From Macrococcoides caseolyticum (GTDB taxonomy: Bacteria; Bacillota; Bacilli; Staphylococcales; Staphylococcaceae): DNA of 64,000 nucleotides. The notes below the pieces were generated by a model that was not told where the DNA came from, searched no databases, and saw nothing but the letters and a program-made list of their open reading frames with translations. Position 1 is the stretch's first letter. Each line of letters starts with the position of its first letter. The position numbers and the translations under genes were made by a program. Location of the stretch: NCBI RefSeq assembly GCF_021366795.1, contig NZ_JAHCPS010000004.1:62001-126000 (forward strand). Direction: 5' to 3'. Of this stretch, positions 16,252 to 25,942 are shown one piece after another.

Positions 16252-18630
16252 CTACATCATCACATACGGATTTATATCTATATGAAGCGTAAACTTATCC
16301 TTTACAAACTGCTCGTGATAATAATCATCTAAGTAGTTCAATGCCTTAAGCAGTTCTGGTTCTGACTTGAACTTGATCATAATCTGGAATCGATGTTGAT
16401 TATTGATTCTTGTGATTGGGCTTGGTGCGGGTCCTAATACATAACTGCCTGGTGTTAGATGTTGTAATAAGATCTGATGAATATGCTTACTTTCAAGTAA
16501 GACTTTCTTTAAATCACTATGACTAAAGTTTAAATACACCATATAAAAATACGGTGGATACTTTCCGAGTCTCCTATAATTCATTTCTTCCTTATAAAAA
16601 CCTTTGTAGTTATTCTCCATCGCATATTGTACTGCATAATGTTCTGGATTATATGTTTGAATAACAACTTCCCCGCGTTTCGTACTACGTCCGGCACGTC
16701 CTGACACTTGCGTCAACAACTGAAAGGTCTTCTCACTTGATCTAAAATCAGGTAAGTTCAACATCGTATCTGCATTGAGTACGCCCACTAACGTAATATC
16801 TGGAAAGTCCAATCCTTTTGCAATCATTTGCGTACCTAGTAGTATGTTCGCTTCTTTACGCTTAAATTGGTCGAGTAATTTTTCGTGTGCACCTTTTTTT
16901 CGTGTTGTATCATTATCCATGCGAATGACTTTTGCGTCCCGAAATGTTTCATATATGATTTCTTCAACTTTTTGGGTGCCAATGCCCATCTCTCGGATAT
17001 GCTCACTGCCACAACTTGGGCAAAGATCTACTGGTTGTTCTTTATAGCCACAATAATGACACTTCATTTCATCCGTAAACTTATGGTAAGTTAAACTGAT
17101 ATCACAGTTAGGACACATCGGGACATGTCCGCAATCTCGGCACAACATAAACTGCGCATGTCCTCTGCGATTTAAGAATAGAACCACTTGCTCATCTTTA
17201 TCGATTTTCTCCTGGATTTTCTCTCGTAATACTTCAGAAAACATCGAACGATTGCCATTCGCCAGCTCATCACGCATATTCGCAATATACATGTCTGGCA
17301 TTGCCTGCTGATTGGCGCGTGTTAACATTTCAAGTTTTGTATAAACACCCTTTTCAGCCCGCGCATACGTCTCAAGTGAAGGTGTTGCACTTCCTAATAC
17401 AAGTGGGCAGTTATGATATGCTGCTCGCCACTCCGCTATTTCTCTTGCACGGTAGCGTGGATAATCTTCTTGTTTATATGTCGTTTCATGTTCTTCATCG
17501 ATAATTATAATTCCGACATCTTTAAAAGGCGCAAATATACTACTCCGCGCACCAACAGACACACTTGCTGTTTGGTTCTTAATCTTACGCCATTCATCAT
17601 ATCGTTCCCCACTGGATAATCCTGAGTGAAGGACGGCTACTTCATCTCCAAAGCGTGATTTAAATCGGTCCACCATTTGTGGTGTTAATGCAATTTCAGG
17701 CACAAGGACAATCGCTTGTTGTTGATTATCCAGCACTTCGCTAATGAGCTGAAGATAGACTTCCGTCTTCCCCGATCCTGTCACGCCATGCAGTAAAAAT
17801 GTTTCTGATTGCTTATTAAGATAGGCTGTATGTATGGCATCATACGCATTTTGTTGTTCTTCCAGTAATACTTTCTTTGTGTCTTCAAAAAAGACTTTGT
17901 GTGCATATGGATCACGTCTTTGTTCAAGTTCTACTTTTTCAAATACACCATTTTTAATCAGTGTGTTACATACGCCTTTTGAAATGCCACGTGCTTCAAG
18001 TTCTACAAATGTTAATCCTTCACGACTTGTCAGTACCTCTTCACATGCAGCCAGTTGTTTATCATTTTTTGCCATTGCTTCGTAATCAATATGCTCTATG
18101 AGCTTGACACCTAGTAATTTTCTCACTTTATGCTGCTGAGTCACTTCTATATCCTCAATGATCATACCAGAAGCGATAAATGGTTCAAAGCATGGCATAA
18201 TTTCTAATTGCTGCGCTTTTTCAAGATATAGTTTATCACCATTAAAATAGCGTAATAAATCTTCAGGGATTTCTGTGTCATCTGCGATACGTAGTATTTT
18301 TTTATATTTTCCTTTTAACGCAGCAGGTAACATGGCATCCAGAACTGCTATACGCTTTGAAACATGTGTATAACTCATCCATTCACTCAGTTCAATTAGT
18401 TCCTGCGTTAATTCAGGGATATAATCCTGAACACTAATGACTGATTTTAGTTTATCAAATTCAGCGGCTTCACTTAATGCAATAACGTAACCTTGCACTT
18501 TTCTCGGACCAAATGGAACGACGACGCGCATACCTGGTTGAATATGGCCGTCTAAATGGTCGGGGATAAGATAATCAAACAAACGGTCCACACGTTTACT
18601 ATTGACATCTACAATAACTTTAGCGATCAA
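16252..18630 (-). CDS. priA: Primosomal protein N', replication restart helicase
   Basis: A 792-residue SF2 helicase that reloads the replisome at stalled forks. It has an N-terminal DNA-binding region (start IAKVIVDVNSK, as in staphylococci), Walker A GVTGSGKTEVY, the DEEH box (IIIDEEHETTYK), and a zinc-binding insert with paired Cys (CRDCGH, CPNCD, CHYCGY, CPSCGS). Motif VI is GRAGRS. It starts with TTG overlapping the coaBC stop by 4 nt (TTGA). Length is normal. Confidence 0.95.
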   Translation of the reverse strand: MIAKVIVDVNSKRVDRLFDYLIPDHLDGHIQPGMRVVVPFGPRKVQGYVIALSEAAEFDKLKSVISVQDYIPELTQELIELSEWMSYTHVSKRIAVLDAMLPAALKGKYKKILRIADDTEIPEDLLRYFNGDKLYLEKAQQLEIMPCFEPFIASGMIIEDIEVTQQHKVRKLLGVKLIEHIDYEAMAKNDKQLAACEEVLTSREGLTFVELEARGISKGVCNTLIKNGVFEKVELEQRRDPYAHKVFFEDTKKVLLEEQQNAYDAIHTAYLNKQSETFLLHGVTGSGKTEVYLQLISEVLDNQQQAIVLVPEIALTPQMVDRFKSRFGDEVAVLHSGLSSGERYDEWRKIKNQTASVSVGARSSIFAPFKDVGIIIIDEEHETTYKQEDYPRYRAREIAEWRAAYHNCPLVLGSATPSLETYARAEKGVYTKLEMLTRANQQAMPDMYIANMRDELANGNRSMFSEVLREKIQEKIDKDEQVVLFLNRRGHAQFMLCRDCGHVPMCPNCDISLTYHKFTDEMKCHYCGYKEQPVDLCPSCGSEHIREMGIGTQKVEEIIYETFRDAKVIRMDNDTTRKKGAHEKLLDQFKRKEANILLGTQMIAKGLDFPDITLVGVLNADTMLNLPDFRSSEKTFQLLTQVSGRAGRSTKRGEVVIQTYNPEHYAVQYAMENNYKGFYKEEMNYRRLGKYPPYFYMVYLNFSHSDLKKVLLESKHIHQILLQHLTPGSYVLGPAPSPITRINNQHRFQIMIKFKSEPELLKALNYLDDYYHEQFVKDKFTLHIDINPYVMM

Positions 18631-19820
18631 TTAAATCCCTTCTTTATCACTTGTGTTAATATTTCATGCGATACACCTAATTTCGGTTGCTTTTCTATTA
18701 CCGCTTCAGTACCATCTTTAAAATACATCGTCACAGCATTTTGATCCGACTTAAATCCAATCGAAGTGTCACCAACATTGTTCGCAATAATGACATCCGC
18801 ATTTTTCTTTTCTAGTTTACCACGTGCATATTTTTCAACGTGTTCAGTTTCAGCCGCAAAGCCAATGACATATTGATGCGTTTTATGCTGACCAATATAG
18901 AGTAAAATATCCTGCGTGCGTTTCAATTGTAATGTTAAATCGCCATCTTTCTTCTTCATCTTTTGTTCATAAACTTCAACTGGCGTATAATCTGCAACAG
19001 CTGCTGCTTTAATAATGATATCTGACGTATCCATATTAGCCTTAACCGCATTAAACATATCTTCTGCACTTTCGATTTTAATGTGCTTTACGCCTTGAGG
19101 TATAACGAGCGGTAAATCTGTTGAAACGAGTGTCACATTCGCACCACGTGCACTTGCCGCTTCAGCTAGACTGTACCCCATCTTACCTGATGAACGATTG
19201 GTCAAATATCTGACAGGATCTATACGTTCAATTGTCGGACCCGCTGTAATTAACACATTTTTACCAACTAAATCTTGCTCGATTTGATTCACAAGTTGTT
19301 TATTCGTAACAATTTCCATTATGTCAATAGGTTCACTCATACGGCCTTTTGCAATATAGCCACACGCTAAAAAGCCAGCTCCAGGTTCGATAATTTGTAC
19401 GCCTCTTTTATGTAATGTTGTTAAGTTCTCAATGACTGCCGGATGATCATACATTTTAGAATTCATCGCAGGGGCGATATAAACTGGGCCATTAAAGGCC
19501 AGGTACGTTGCCGTCAGCATATTATCACTAATGCCATGTGCAAGCTTTCCAATCGTTGACGCCGTGATTGGTGCAATCACCATACAATCCGCCCAGTCTG
19601 TTAAACTGATATGTTGAATTTCAGCAGGATGTTGTTCATCAAAAATATCAGTATATACAACATTTCGGCTTAACGCCTGAAATGAAAGTGGCGTAACGAA
19701 CTTTTGTGCACCTTCAGTCATAATGACACGCACTTCGTGACCTGCTTGCGTTAATTTACTTGTCAAATCAATTGCTTTATACGCTGCAATACCGCCTGTA
19801 ACACCTAATAAAATCTTCAT
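18627..19820 (-). CDS. coaBC: Bifunctional phosphopantothenoylcysteine decarboxylase/synthetase
   Basis: A 397-residue enzyme carrying out two steps of coenzyme A synthesis. The N-terminal flavin decarboxylase half (~1-185) has GVTGGIAAYK, the PAMNSKMYDHPAV active-site segment and the CoaC cysteine in GFLACGYIAKGRM. The C-terminal CTP-dependent synthetase half starts at GKNVLITAGPT and contains NRSSGKMGYSLAEAA. The RBS (AGGAGG) lies immediately after the rpoZ terminator hairpin. It overlaps priA by 4 nt. Confidence 0.95.
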   Translation of the reverse strand: MKILLGVTGGIAAYKAIDLTSKLTQAGHEVRVIMTEGAQKFVTPLSFQALSRNVVYTDIFDEQHPAEIQHISLTDWADCMVIAPITASTIGKLAHGISDNMLTATYLAFNGPVYIAPAMNSKMYDHPAVIENLTTLHKRGVQIIEPGAGFLACGYIAKGRMSEPIDIMEIVTNKQLVNQIEQDLVGKNVLITAGPTIERIDPVRYLTNRSSGKMGYSLAEAASARGANVTLVSTDLPLVIPQGVKHIKIESAEDMFNAVKANMDTSDIIIKAAAVADYTPVEVYEQKMKKKDGDLTLQLKRTQDILLYIGQHKTHQYVIGFAAETEHVEKYARGKLEKKNADVIIANNVGDTSIGFKSDQNAVTMYFKDGTEAVIEKQPKLGVSHEILTQVIKKGFN

Positions 19821-19835
19821 TTTATCCTCCTAGTA

Positions 19836-19868
19836 AAAAGACTGACAAAAATTAATTTGTCAGTCTTT
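19836..19868 (-). terminator. Hairpin between rpoZ and coaBC
   Basis: Perfect stem AAAGACTGACAAA / TTTGTCAGTCTTT followed by TTTT on the minus strand, just 15 nt before the coaBC start. It probably ends or attenuates the gmk-rpoZ transcript ahead of coaBC. Confidence 0.75.
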
Positions 19869-19888
19869 ATTTTATAATATGAATGCGT

Positions 19889-20095
19889 TTAGCTCGGTTG
19901 TTCATTTGTAATTCTAATTTTGTTCGCTGCGATTTCTTCTAATGAACGGCCGACAGGTTTATATGAAATGTAATCATCTAATAATGCGCCTTCTGGATGA
20001 TCTTGTAACTCACGTGCACGTTTAGCAGCAAGTGTTACGATTAAATATTTTGAATTCACATGTTTCTTAAGTTGGTCTAACGGTGGGTTTAACAT
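19889..20095 (-). CDS. rpoZ: RNA polymerase omega subunit
   Basis: A 68-residue omega subunit that helps assemble RNA polymerase by binding beta-prime. Diagnostic segments are KYLIVTLAAKRARELQ and the C-terminal ISYKPVGRSLEEIAANKI. The ATG follows the gmk stop with no gap (TAAATG), and its ribosome-binding site GGAGG lies inside the last gmk codons. The order gmk-rpoZ-coaBC-priA is standard in Firmicutes. Confidence 0.95.
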   Translation of the reverse strand: MLNPPLDQLKKHVNSKYLIVTLAAKRARELQDHPEGALLDDYISYKPVGRSLEEIAANKIRITNEQPS

Positions 20096-20728
<633 letters not shown>

Positions 20729-20872
20729 TCATGTAAAAGTAATTATATTTAAATTTATCATAAATCGACCGAAAAATACATGATAATATTACACGTTCTA
20801 TTTTTTATGCAGTAATATAGGATGAATCGTCAAATCATGGTACACTGAAATGAAGAATAAAGAGGTGATTGT

Positions 20873-22537
20873 ATGGCTTTTGATGGTTTATTTACACATC
20901 AAATGATAAATGAAATTGCATATTTAGAAACAGGACGTATCAACAAAATTACACAACCGGATGAATATACAGTTGTATTGGTTATTCGCGCAAATAGAAA
21001 GAATCAAAAATTATTAATATCAGCGCATCCCAATTTTGCACGCTTTCATATTACAGAAAGCAAGTTAGATAATCCGTTTGATCCGCCCATGTTTTTACGC
21101 GTATTAAGAAAACATATTGAAGGTGGCATTATTCAGTCAATCAAACAAATGGGAAATGATCGAATAATTGAATGCGTTATTCACAATACAAATGAAATCG
21201 GTGACCGCACTAAGCGCTATTTATATATTGAAATCATGGGGAAACATAGCAATATTATATTAACGGATCAAGACCATAAAATTCTAGACAGTTTAAAACA
21301 CTTAACCCCTAATACCAATAGCGCGAGAACATTGATGCCAGGCTTTACGTATGAATTTCCACCAACGCTAAAAAAACAAAATCCATTTGAAATTGATACG
21401 ATAGATCAATTGATTGATACATCGTTGCCATTAAAGAAAGCTTTACTTCAATCACTTGAAGGATTTAGCCCTATCGCAGTGAATGAACTTCTATCATGCC
21501 ACCATGATATCAATCAAGCGTTCAGAATTTTTATGCATCAACTCAAGACAGAACCTGTTCGCTTCACATATAATAATAAGGAAGATTTTTATTTTCAACC
21601 GGTAACGCATGCTGAAAATTTGACGCATTATGACACATTAAGTGCCTTGCTGGATGATTTCTTTAAAGACAGAGCAACGAGAGAACGTGTACGAAATCAA
21701 ACCAATGATTTATCACGACATCTAGCAAGTTTACTTGCGAAAAACGAAAAGAAACTCACAAAGTTAGTCAATGAATTAGAAGAAACGAAACAAATGGATG
21801 AAATGAATTTATTTGGCGAACTGATTACAAGTAACATGTATATGTTAAAACAAGGTATGGATTCATTTGAAACCATTAACTACTATAATAATGAGATGGT
21901 AGAAATTCCACTGAATAAAAGAAAGTCACCGTCAGAGAATGCTCAATATTATTACAAACAATATAATCGACTTAAAACACGTAAGCAACATGCACTATTA
22001 CAAATAGAAGAAACTAAAAAAGAAATTGAATATATTGAAACGATACAAATGCAGTTAAACCACATCGCATTAGATGACATCGACGATATCCGTAATGAAC
22101 TTGCGGAACAAAATTTGATTAAGAAAAAGCATAAGAAAAATGAACACAAGAAAAAAAAGAAACAAGAACTTGATCACTATCTTTCACGTGATGAACAAGT
22201 CATTGTCGTAGGTAGAAACAATTTACAGAATGAATACATCACGCATAAACGTGCACGAAATAATTATTTATGGTTCCACACAAAAGATATCCCGGGCAGT
22301 CATGTAGTGATTCTTGATAGTGAACCAACAGAAGGTACAATTGAAGATGCTGCAATGCTTGCAGCCTATTATTCGAAAGCACAGGGCAGTTCAAAAGTGC
22401 CAGTTGATTATACAGAAATTCGTCATGTGTATAAACCGAACGGCAGTAAACCCGGTTTTGTGACTTATACGCATCAAACAACTGTCATTGTAACACCTGA
22501 CCATCAACACATTAAAGCCATGCAAAAGACGATTTAA
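20873..22537 (+). CDS. rqcH: RqcH (NFACT/FbpA family) ribosome quality-control factor
   Basis: A 554-residue NFACT protein, long annotated as fibronectin-binding FbpA. In Bacillus subtilis RqcH binds split 50S subunits with peptidyl-tRNA and directs C-terminal Ala tailing. The NFACT-N domain fills ~1-430 (MAFDGLFTHQMINE, DNPFDPPMFLRVLRKHIEGG) with a coiled-coil of Lys/Glu-rich helices at ~285-430. The NFACT-R domain follows (LWFHTKDIPGSHVVI, AAYYSKAQGSSKVPVDYT). AGAGGTG precedes the ATG. The position opposite gmk matches S. aureus. Confidence 0.94.
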   Translation: MAFDGLFTHQMINEIAYLETGRINKITQPDEYTVVLVIRANRKNQKLLISAHPNFARFHITESKLDNPFDPPMFLRVLRKHIEGGIIQSIKQMGNDRIIECVIHNTNEIGDRTKRYLYIEIMGKHSNIILTDQDHKILDSLKHLTPNTNSARTLMPGFTYEFPPTLKKQNPFEIDTIDQLIDTSLPLKKALLQSLEGFSPIAVNELLSCHHDINQAFRIFMHQLKTEPVRFTYNNKEDFYFQPVTHAENLTHYDTLSALLDDFFKDRATRERVRNQTNDLSRHLASLLAKNEKKLTKLVNELEETKQMDEMNLFGELITSNMYMLKQGMDSFETINYYNNEMVEIPLNKRKSPSENAQYYYKQYNRLKTRKQHALLQIEETKKEIEYIETIQMQLNHIALDDIDDIRNELAEQNLIKKKHKKNEHKKKKKQELDHYLSRDEQVIVVGRNNLQNEYITHKRARNNYLWFHTKDIPGSHVVILDSEPTEGTIEDAAMLAAYYSKAQGSSKVPVDYTEIRHVYKPNGSKPGFVTYTHQTTVIVTPDHQHIKAMQKTI

Positions 22538-22577
22538 ACGATAATACTAGACATCCAATGAACTCACTATATATCAG

Positions 22578-22613
22578 AAAAAACGGCATAACAGAAATGT
22601 TTTGCCGTTTTTT
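22578..22613 (+). terminator. Terminator of rqcH
   Basis: AAAAACGGCA / TGCCGTTTTTT stem with a T run, ~40 nt after the stop codon. Confidence 0.85.
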
Positions 22614-22626
22614 AAGTTCTGTTTAA

Positions 22627-23193
22627 ATTTTCGTATTTTTCCATTTTAAATTTGATATAAATGTTGAAATTCATTTCATTCAGGAAGGCTCTATTAAATT
22701 ACAGCATATGCTTGCCAATGATGAAATTGATATTGGACTTAATTCATTTCCACAAGTCAATGATGAAATTCTAATGGAACCTTTGCATACGACGACGCAA
22801 GGATATGATGTCAGCGTTGTAATGCATAAGCACCACCCGCTTGCCGATAGACAATCAATTGGATTTAAAGATTTAAAAACAACAGCATTTAGTGCATTTA
22901 CAAATGATTTTATGCTCGGTCAAATGATTACTGACCGCGCACGATATTTTGGTTATGAACCGAAAATAGTATTTGTGAATAATGACTGGGAAGTATTAGC
23001 CCATAGCGTGGAAAATTTTATGTCTGTTGCACTTATTCCCTCGGCATACGAACCATTTAGTACAATAAAAGATATTGTCTGGATTCCACTTGCTGATAAA
23101 AACAATTATTATCCGATAGGCATATCATTACGTAAAGGTTATGTCTGTTCACACGAAATGAATGAATTTATTTCAATCATCAAGACAAATTAA
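22627..23193 (+). pseudogene. LysR-type regulator lacking its DNA-binding half
   Basis: The frame is open from 22627 and reads as the effector-binding domain of a LysR-family regulator (INVEIHFIQEGSIKLQ, then DEIDIGL, VVMHKHHPLA, and a C-terminal lobe with MSVALIPSAYEP). The N-terminal winged helix-turn-helix and linker, about 90-100 residues, are absent. The homology begins only ~14 nt after the rqcH terminator, suggesting a deletion joint. An internal ATG at 22708 exists but has no good ribosome-binding site. It cannot bind DNA as a normal LysR regulator. I judge it a 5'-truncated remnant. Confidence 0.75.
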
Positions 23194-23236
23194 TTCAATT
23201 GTGCTAAGATATCAAACAAATTTCGAACGAACTACG

Positions 23237-23280
23237 CGATCTATTCTCATGACTTCATCATGAGAATGATCGATTTTTTT
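23237..23280 (+). terminator. Terminator after the LysR remnant
   Basis: CGATC.ATTCTCATGA / TCATGAGAATGATCG stem with one bulge, followed by seven T. Confidence 0.8.
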
Positions 23281-23769
23281 ATTTACAAAACCACGCTACT
23301 AATTCAATGTCGATTGATGAGATATTTCAAATCCACCTCTTTTTTTCATAAAGCACACAAAAATATCTGTTTTCTCATCATAATGTGATACGAATGTTAC
23401 AAAATCACTGCCTTTTGTAACATTTCATTACGATAACGTATAAAAGAAAAAGATAAAATTTATTTAAAATTGACTGCAACTTACCTTAAACCACTAAAAA
23501 AATAATAATTATGTCTAAATTGTGACCGAGAACATTGCAATATATTCCCAATTGTATGCAAATCACCTTTATATCAATACTTCTAAATAACACATTTGAC
23601 CTTTAAAAAACCAATAAATTGTTTAATATTGTAAATAAATCATTGCAAAATTTGAATGAAATATCCCTTATGCTTTGAAAAATAAATCAAAATATGTTCT
23701 AATTTGAACCGTTACACAAACAAAACATTACAATTTTTATTACAAAACGATAGCGATGTTGTAATGATT

Positions 23770-23786
23770 TGTTATTTCATTGTAAC
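23770..23786 (+). promoter_or_regulatory. WalR-type binding box
   Basis: TGTTAT-ttcat-TGTAAC fits the consensus TGTWAH-N5-TGTWAH of the essential WalKR wall-homeostasis system. It lies just upstream of a -10-like TATATT at 23808-23813 with a poor -35, as expected for an activated promoter. The isaA and sceD genes are WalR targets in S. aureus. Confidence 0.6.
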
Positions 23787-23916
23787 TTACAGATAAAATA
23801 TTTGTGCTATATTAGTAACTGTCGATAGCAACACCAACCCAATCGACGCCTTTAGAACTTTACGAAAATTAAATACGAAATATAAAAAACGAAATTTATT
23901 GGAGGATTTATATATT

Positions 23917-24651
23917 ATGAAAAAAGCAATTTTAACATCATCATTAGCATTAGCATTAGGTGTAACTGGCGTAGCTGGTTCAAATCAAGCACAAGCATCA
24001 GAAAACACTCAAGAAGCAAAAGTTGATTTCAATCAATTAGCTGAATTAGCAAACAATAACGATGCATCATTAAACGAAAGCCCAGTACATGCTGGTGCTT
24101 ACAACTACTCTTTCGTTAAAGACGGATTCCAATACGACTTCGAATCAGATGGCGTATACTGGAAATGGGCTTACAAATACACAGGTGCAGCTGATACTGT
24201 ATTAAGCAAAACTGCTAAAGCTGTAGAAGTAGCGCCACAAGCACCAGCACAAGCTGCTGCTCCAGTTCAACAAACAACTTACGCAGCACCAGTTGCTCAA
24301 AACACTTACAAAGCACCTGTTACTCAAAACACTGCTAAAACTTATACAGCACCAGTTGCAAAAACTTCATACCAAACAAGTGGTATTCGTTTAGCTAACG
24401 GTAACACTGCTGGATCTGTAGGATCTCAAGCAGCACAAGAAATGGCACGTCGTACAGGTGTTCCAGCTTCTACTTGGGAGCATATCATTGCACGTGAATC
24501 AAACGGTCAAGTCAATGCTTACAACCCATCAGGTGCTTCAGGTTTATTCCAAACAATGCCAGGTTGGGGTTCAACAGCAACTGTATCTGACCAAATCAAT
24601 GCTGCAACAAAAGCATACAGAGCTCAAGGTTTATCAGCTTGGGGATTCTAA
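23917..24651 (+). CDS. isaA: Secreted IsaA/SceD-like lytic transglycosylase
   Basis: A 244-residue exported wall hydrolase that cleaves peptidoglycan glycan strands. The signal peptide ([15 protein letters not shown]...) ends near QAQASE, probably cut after AQA. A ~65-residue N-terminal domain with [14 protein letters not shown] is followed by an Ala/Pro/Gln/Thr-rich linker, then the transglycosylase domain (~165-244). This holds the catalytic Glu in IIARESNGQ, then [16 protein letters not shown], and ends AWGF as IsaA does. I use the ATG at 23917, not the in-frame TTG at 23899, because the GGAGG is between them. It is flanked by two gene remnants. Confidence 0.9.
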   Translation: MKKAILTSSLALALGVTGVAGSNQAQASENTQEAKVDFNQLAELANNNDASLNESPVHAGAYNYSFVKDGFQYDFESDGVYWKWAYKYTGAADTVLSKTAKAVEVAPQAPAQAAAPVQQTTYAAPVAQNTYKAPVTQNTAKTYTAPVAKTSYQTSGIRLANGNTAGSVGSQAAQEMARRTGVPASTWEHIIARESNGQVNAYNPSGASGLFQTMPGWGSTATVSDQINAATKAYRAQGLSAWGF

Positions 24652-24662
24652 TATAAGCATCT

Positions 24663-24698
24663 AAAAGTAGTAGTGGATGACCCACTACTACTTTTTTT
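24663..24698 (+). terminator. Terminator of the isaA-like gene
   Basis: Perfect 14-bp stem AAAAGTAGTAGTGG / CCACTACTACTTTT with a 4-nt loop and a T run. Confidence 0.9.
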
Positions 24699-24739
24699 AT
24701 TCTCAAAATTAAAACTTACATATACAACTAAATTATAAT

Positions 24740-24886
24740 ATGATTATTCCTGTCACTATTTTAGGAAGTATTGCACCAGCAATCTTTACAGGTGGAGAGG
24801 CATTATCAACATTATGGATCTTTATCATTGCACCATTATTAGGTGCTGCAATGGCAACATTTACACATAATTATCTAGAGTCATAA
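24740..24886 (+). pseudogene. C-terminal remnant of an aquaporin (MIP family)
   Basis: A 48-codon frame reads APAIFTGGEALSTLWIFII then APLLGAAMATF, which matches the last transmembrane segment of AqpZ-type water channels, where S/FGPALF...GGEALSQLW precedes the final helix. The remaining ~180 residues, including both NPA motifs, are missing. No ribosome-binding site is seen. It lies between the isaA terminator and a hairpin before spsB, so I read it as a leftover of a deleted gene. Confidence 0.65.
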
Positions 24887-24890
24887 AAAT

Positions 24891-24930
24891 AAAACGACGT
24901 ATCAGTATAAATGCTGACACGTCGTTTTTT
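24891..24930. terminator. Bidirectional terminator between aquaporin remnant and spsB
   Basis: Stem AAAACGACGT.TCAG / CTGA.ACGTCGTTTT, with T runs in both directions; it lies 17 nt after the spsB stop. Confidence 0.8.
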
Positions 24931-24947
24931 ATGTAACATGAAACGAA

Positions 24948-25535
24948 TTACTTATTCACCTCATTAAAATCTTCTTCAAAAAATTTCGTTTCAAATGCAC
25001 TAAATGGCCAGAAACGGAGTGAAACTTTACCTACGACAGATTTACTATCGATTAAACCCACTTCCTGTCTTCTGCTATCAAGACTTATTGCACGATTATC
25101 CCCTAATACAAGAAACTTACCATCAGGAATCACATCACTTCCCCCACTATTGGCTAACATCTTCACTGAGAAATCTTCAGTAAGTTGATTAGGCCCTGAA
25201 AGTTGTTTATTCGAAATTAAGTAATTTTCTTTGATCGCCTTACCATTAATGTATAAAATATCATTCTTGTATTCAACCTTATCACCAGGTAGACCAATTA
25301 AACGTTTGATATAATCCTTTTCTTCATTGGCATGAAAGACAATGATATCACCATGATGTAATTGATTTGTCCATGTTGACATTTTGTTGATGATGACGCG
25401 TTCTTTATTTTCAAATGTAGGTGCCATAGAATCACCACTAATTTGATACTGAGAAAAGAAAAATGTTCGCACAACTAAAACCAGTACCACTGCGATAACA
25501 ATTGAAATAATCCATTCTTTTAATTCTTTATTCAT
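24948..25535 (-). CDS. spsB: Type I signal peptidase
   Basis: A 195-residue membrane-anchored leader peptidase that cleaves Sec signal peptides outside the membrane. One N-terminal helix (residues 9-27) is followed by box B SGDSMAPTF with nucleophile Ser36, box D DYIKRLIGLPGD with general base Lys77, and box E GDNRAISLDSR. These residue numbers agree with S. aureus SpsB. The adjacent inactive paralogue spsA, which I recall in S. aureus, is not present here. Confidence 0.93.
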   Translation of the reverse strand: MNKELKEWIISIVIAVVLVLVVRTFFFSQYQISGDSMAPTFENKERVIINKMSTWTNQLHHGDIIVFHANEEKDYIKRLIGLPGDKVEYKNDILYINGKAIKENYLISNKQLSGPNQLTEDFSVKMLANSGGSDVIPDGKFLVLGDNRAISLDSRRQEVGLIDSKSVVGKVSLRFWPFSAFETKFFEEDFNEVNK

Positions 25536-25738
25536 TTTTTCACACTCCTGAACTCATCATACATCAGTGACTAATAAATTACAAAAAGTTTAAAGTTAAA
25601 GGATGTCACCAACAATATATCCTTAAAGCATCCATTAGATTAATGACAAATATCAATTTCATTTTGACAAATATACTTGTCAAAATGTATATCATGCATT
25701 ACAATGTAATAGAAATAACAGGAAAGGAGTCATAAAAT

Positions 25739-25942
25739 GTGAAGAATAGATTAAAAGAACTTCGTGCGCGTGATGGATACAATCAGACACAACTTGCAAA
25801 GCTTGCGCATGTATCTCGACAGACAATCTCACTGATAGAACGCGATGATTTTATGCCGTCCATTCTTACAGCAGTTCGCATCGCGAGAATCTTTAATGAA
25901 CCCGTAGAAAATGTATTTATATTTGAGGAGGATGAGTTATGA
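25739..25942 (+). CDS. Small XRE-family regulator (YozG-like)
   Basis: A 67-residue Cro/C1-type helix-turn-helix protein almost entirely made of the HTH fold (YNQTQLAKLAHVSRQTISLIER). It starts with GTG at 25739 behind AAAGGAG; the preceding ATG at 25737 reads directly into TGA. It overlaps the following DUF3169 gene by 4 nt (ATGA). Such pairs of a tiny XRE regulator and a DUF3169 membrane protein are common in Firmicutes. The regulator probably controls its own operon. Confidence 0.85.
   Translation: MKNRLKELRARDGYNQTQLAKLAHVSRQTISLIERDDFMPSILTAVRIARIFNEPVENVFIFEEDEL

Larger units (their letters stand above)
23194..23916 (+). promoter_or_regulatory. Long upstream region of the isaA-like gene
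   Basis: About 700 bp with no supported gene. It starts with a terminator (23237-23280) for the LysR remnant. A perfect 11-bp inverted repeat ATGTTACAAAA / TTTTGTAACAT with an 8-nt spacer lies at 23394-23423. Several TGTWA-type half-sites lie at 23710-23790. The transcript leader then runs to GGAGG at 23901. Confidence 0.6.

Noticed and set aside
15559-16269. Duplicated priA 3' end near 15560
   Set aside because: The similarity between 15559-15576 and the priA tail at 16251-16268 covers only ~18 nt with mismatches and is not extended; chance is enough.
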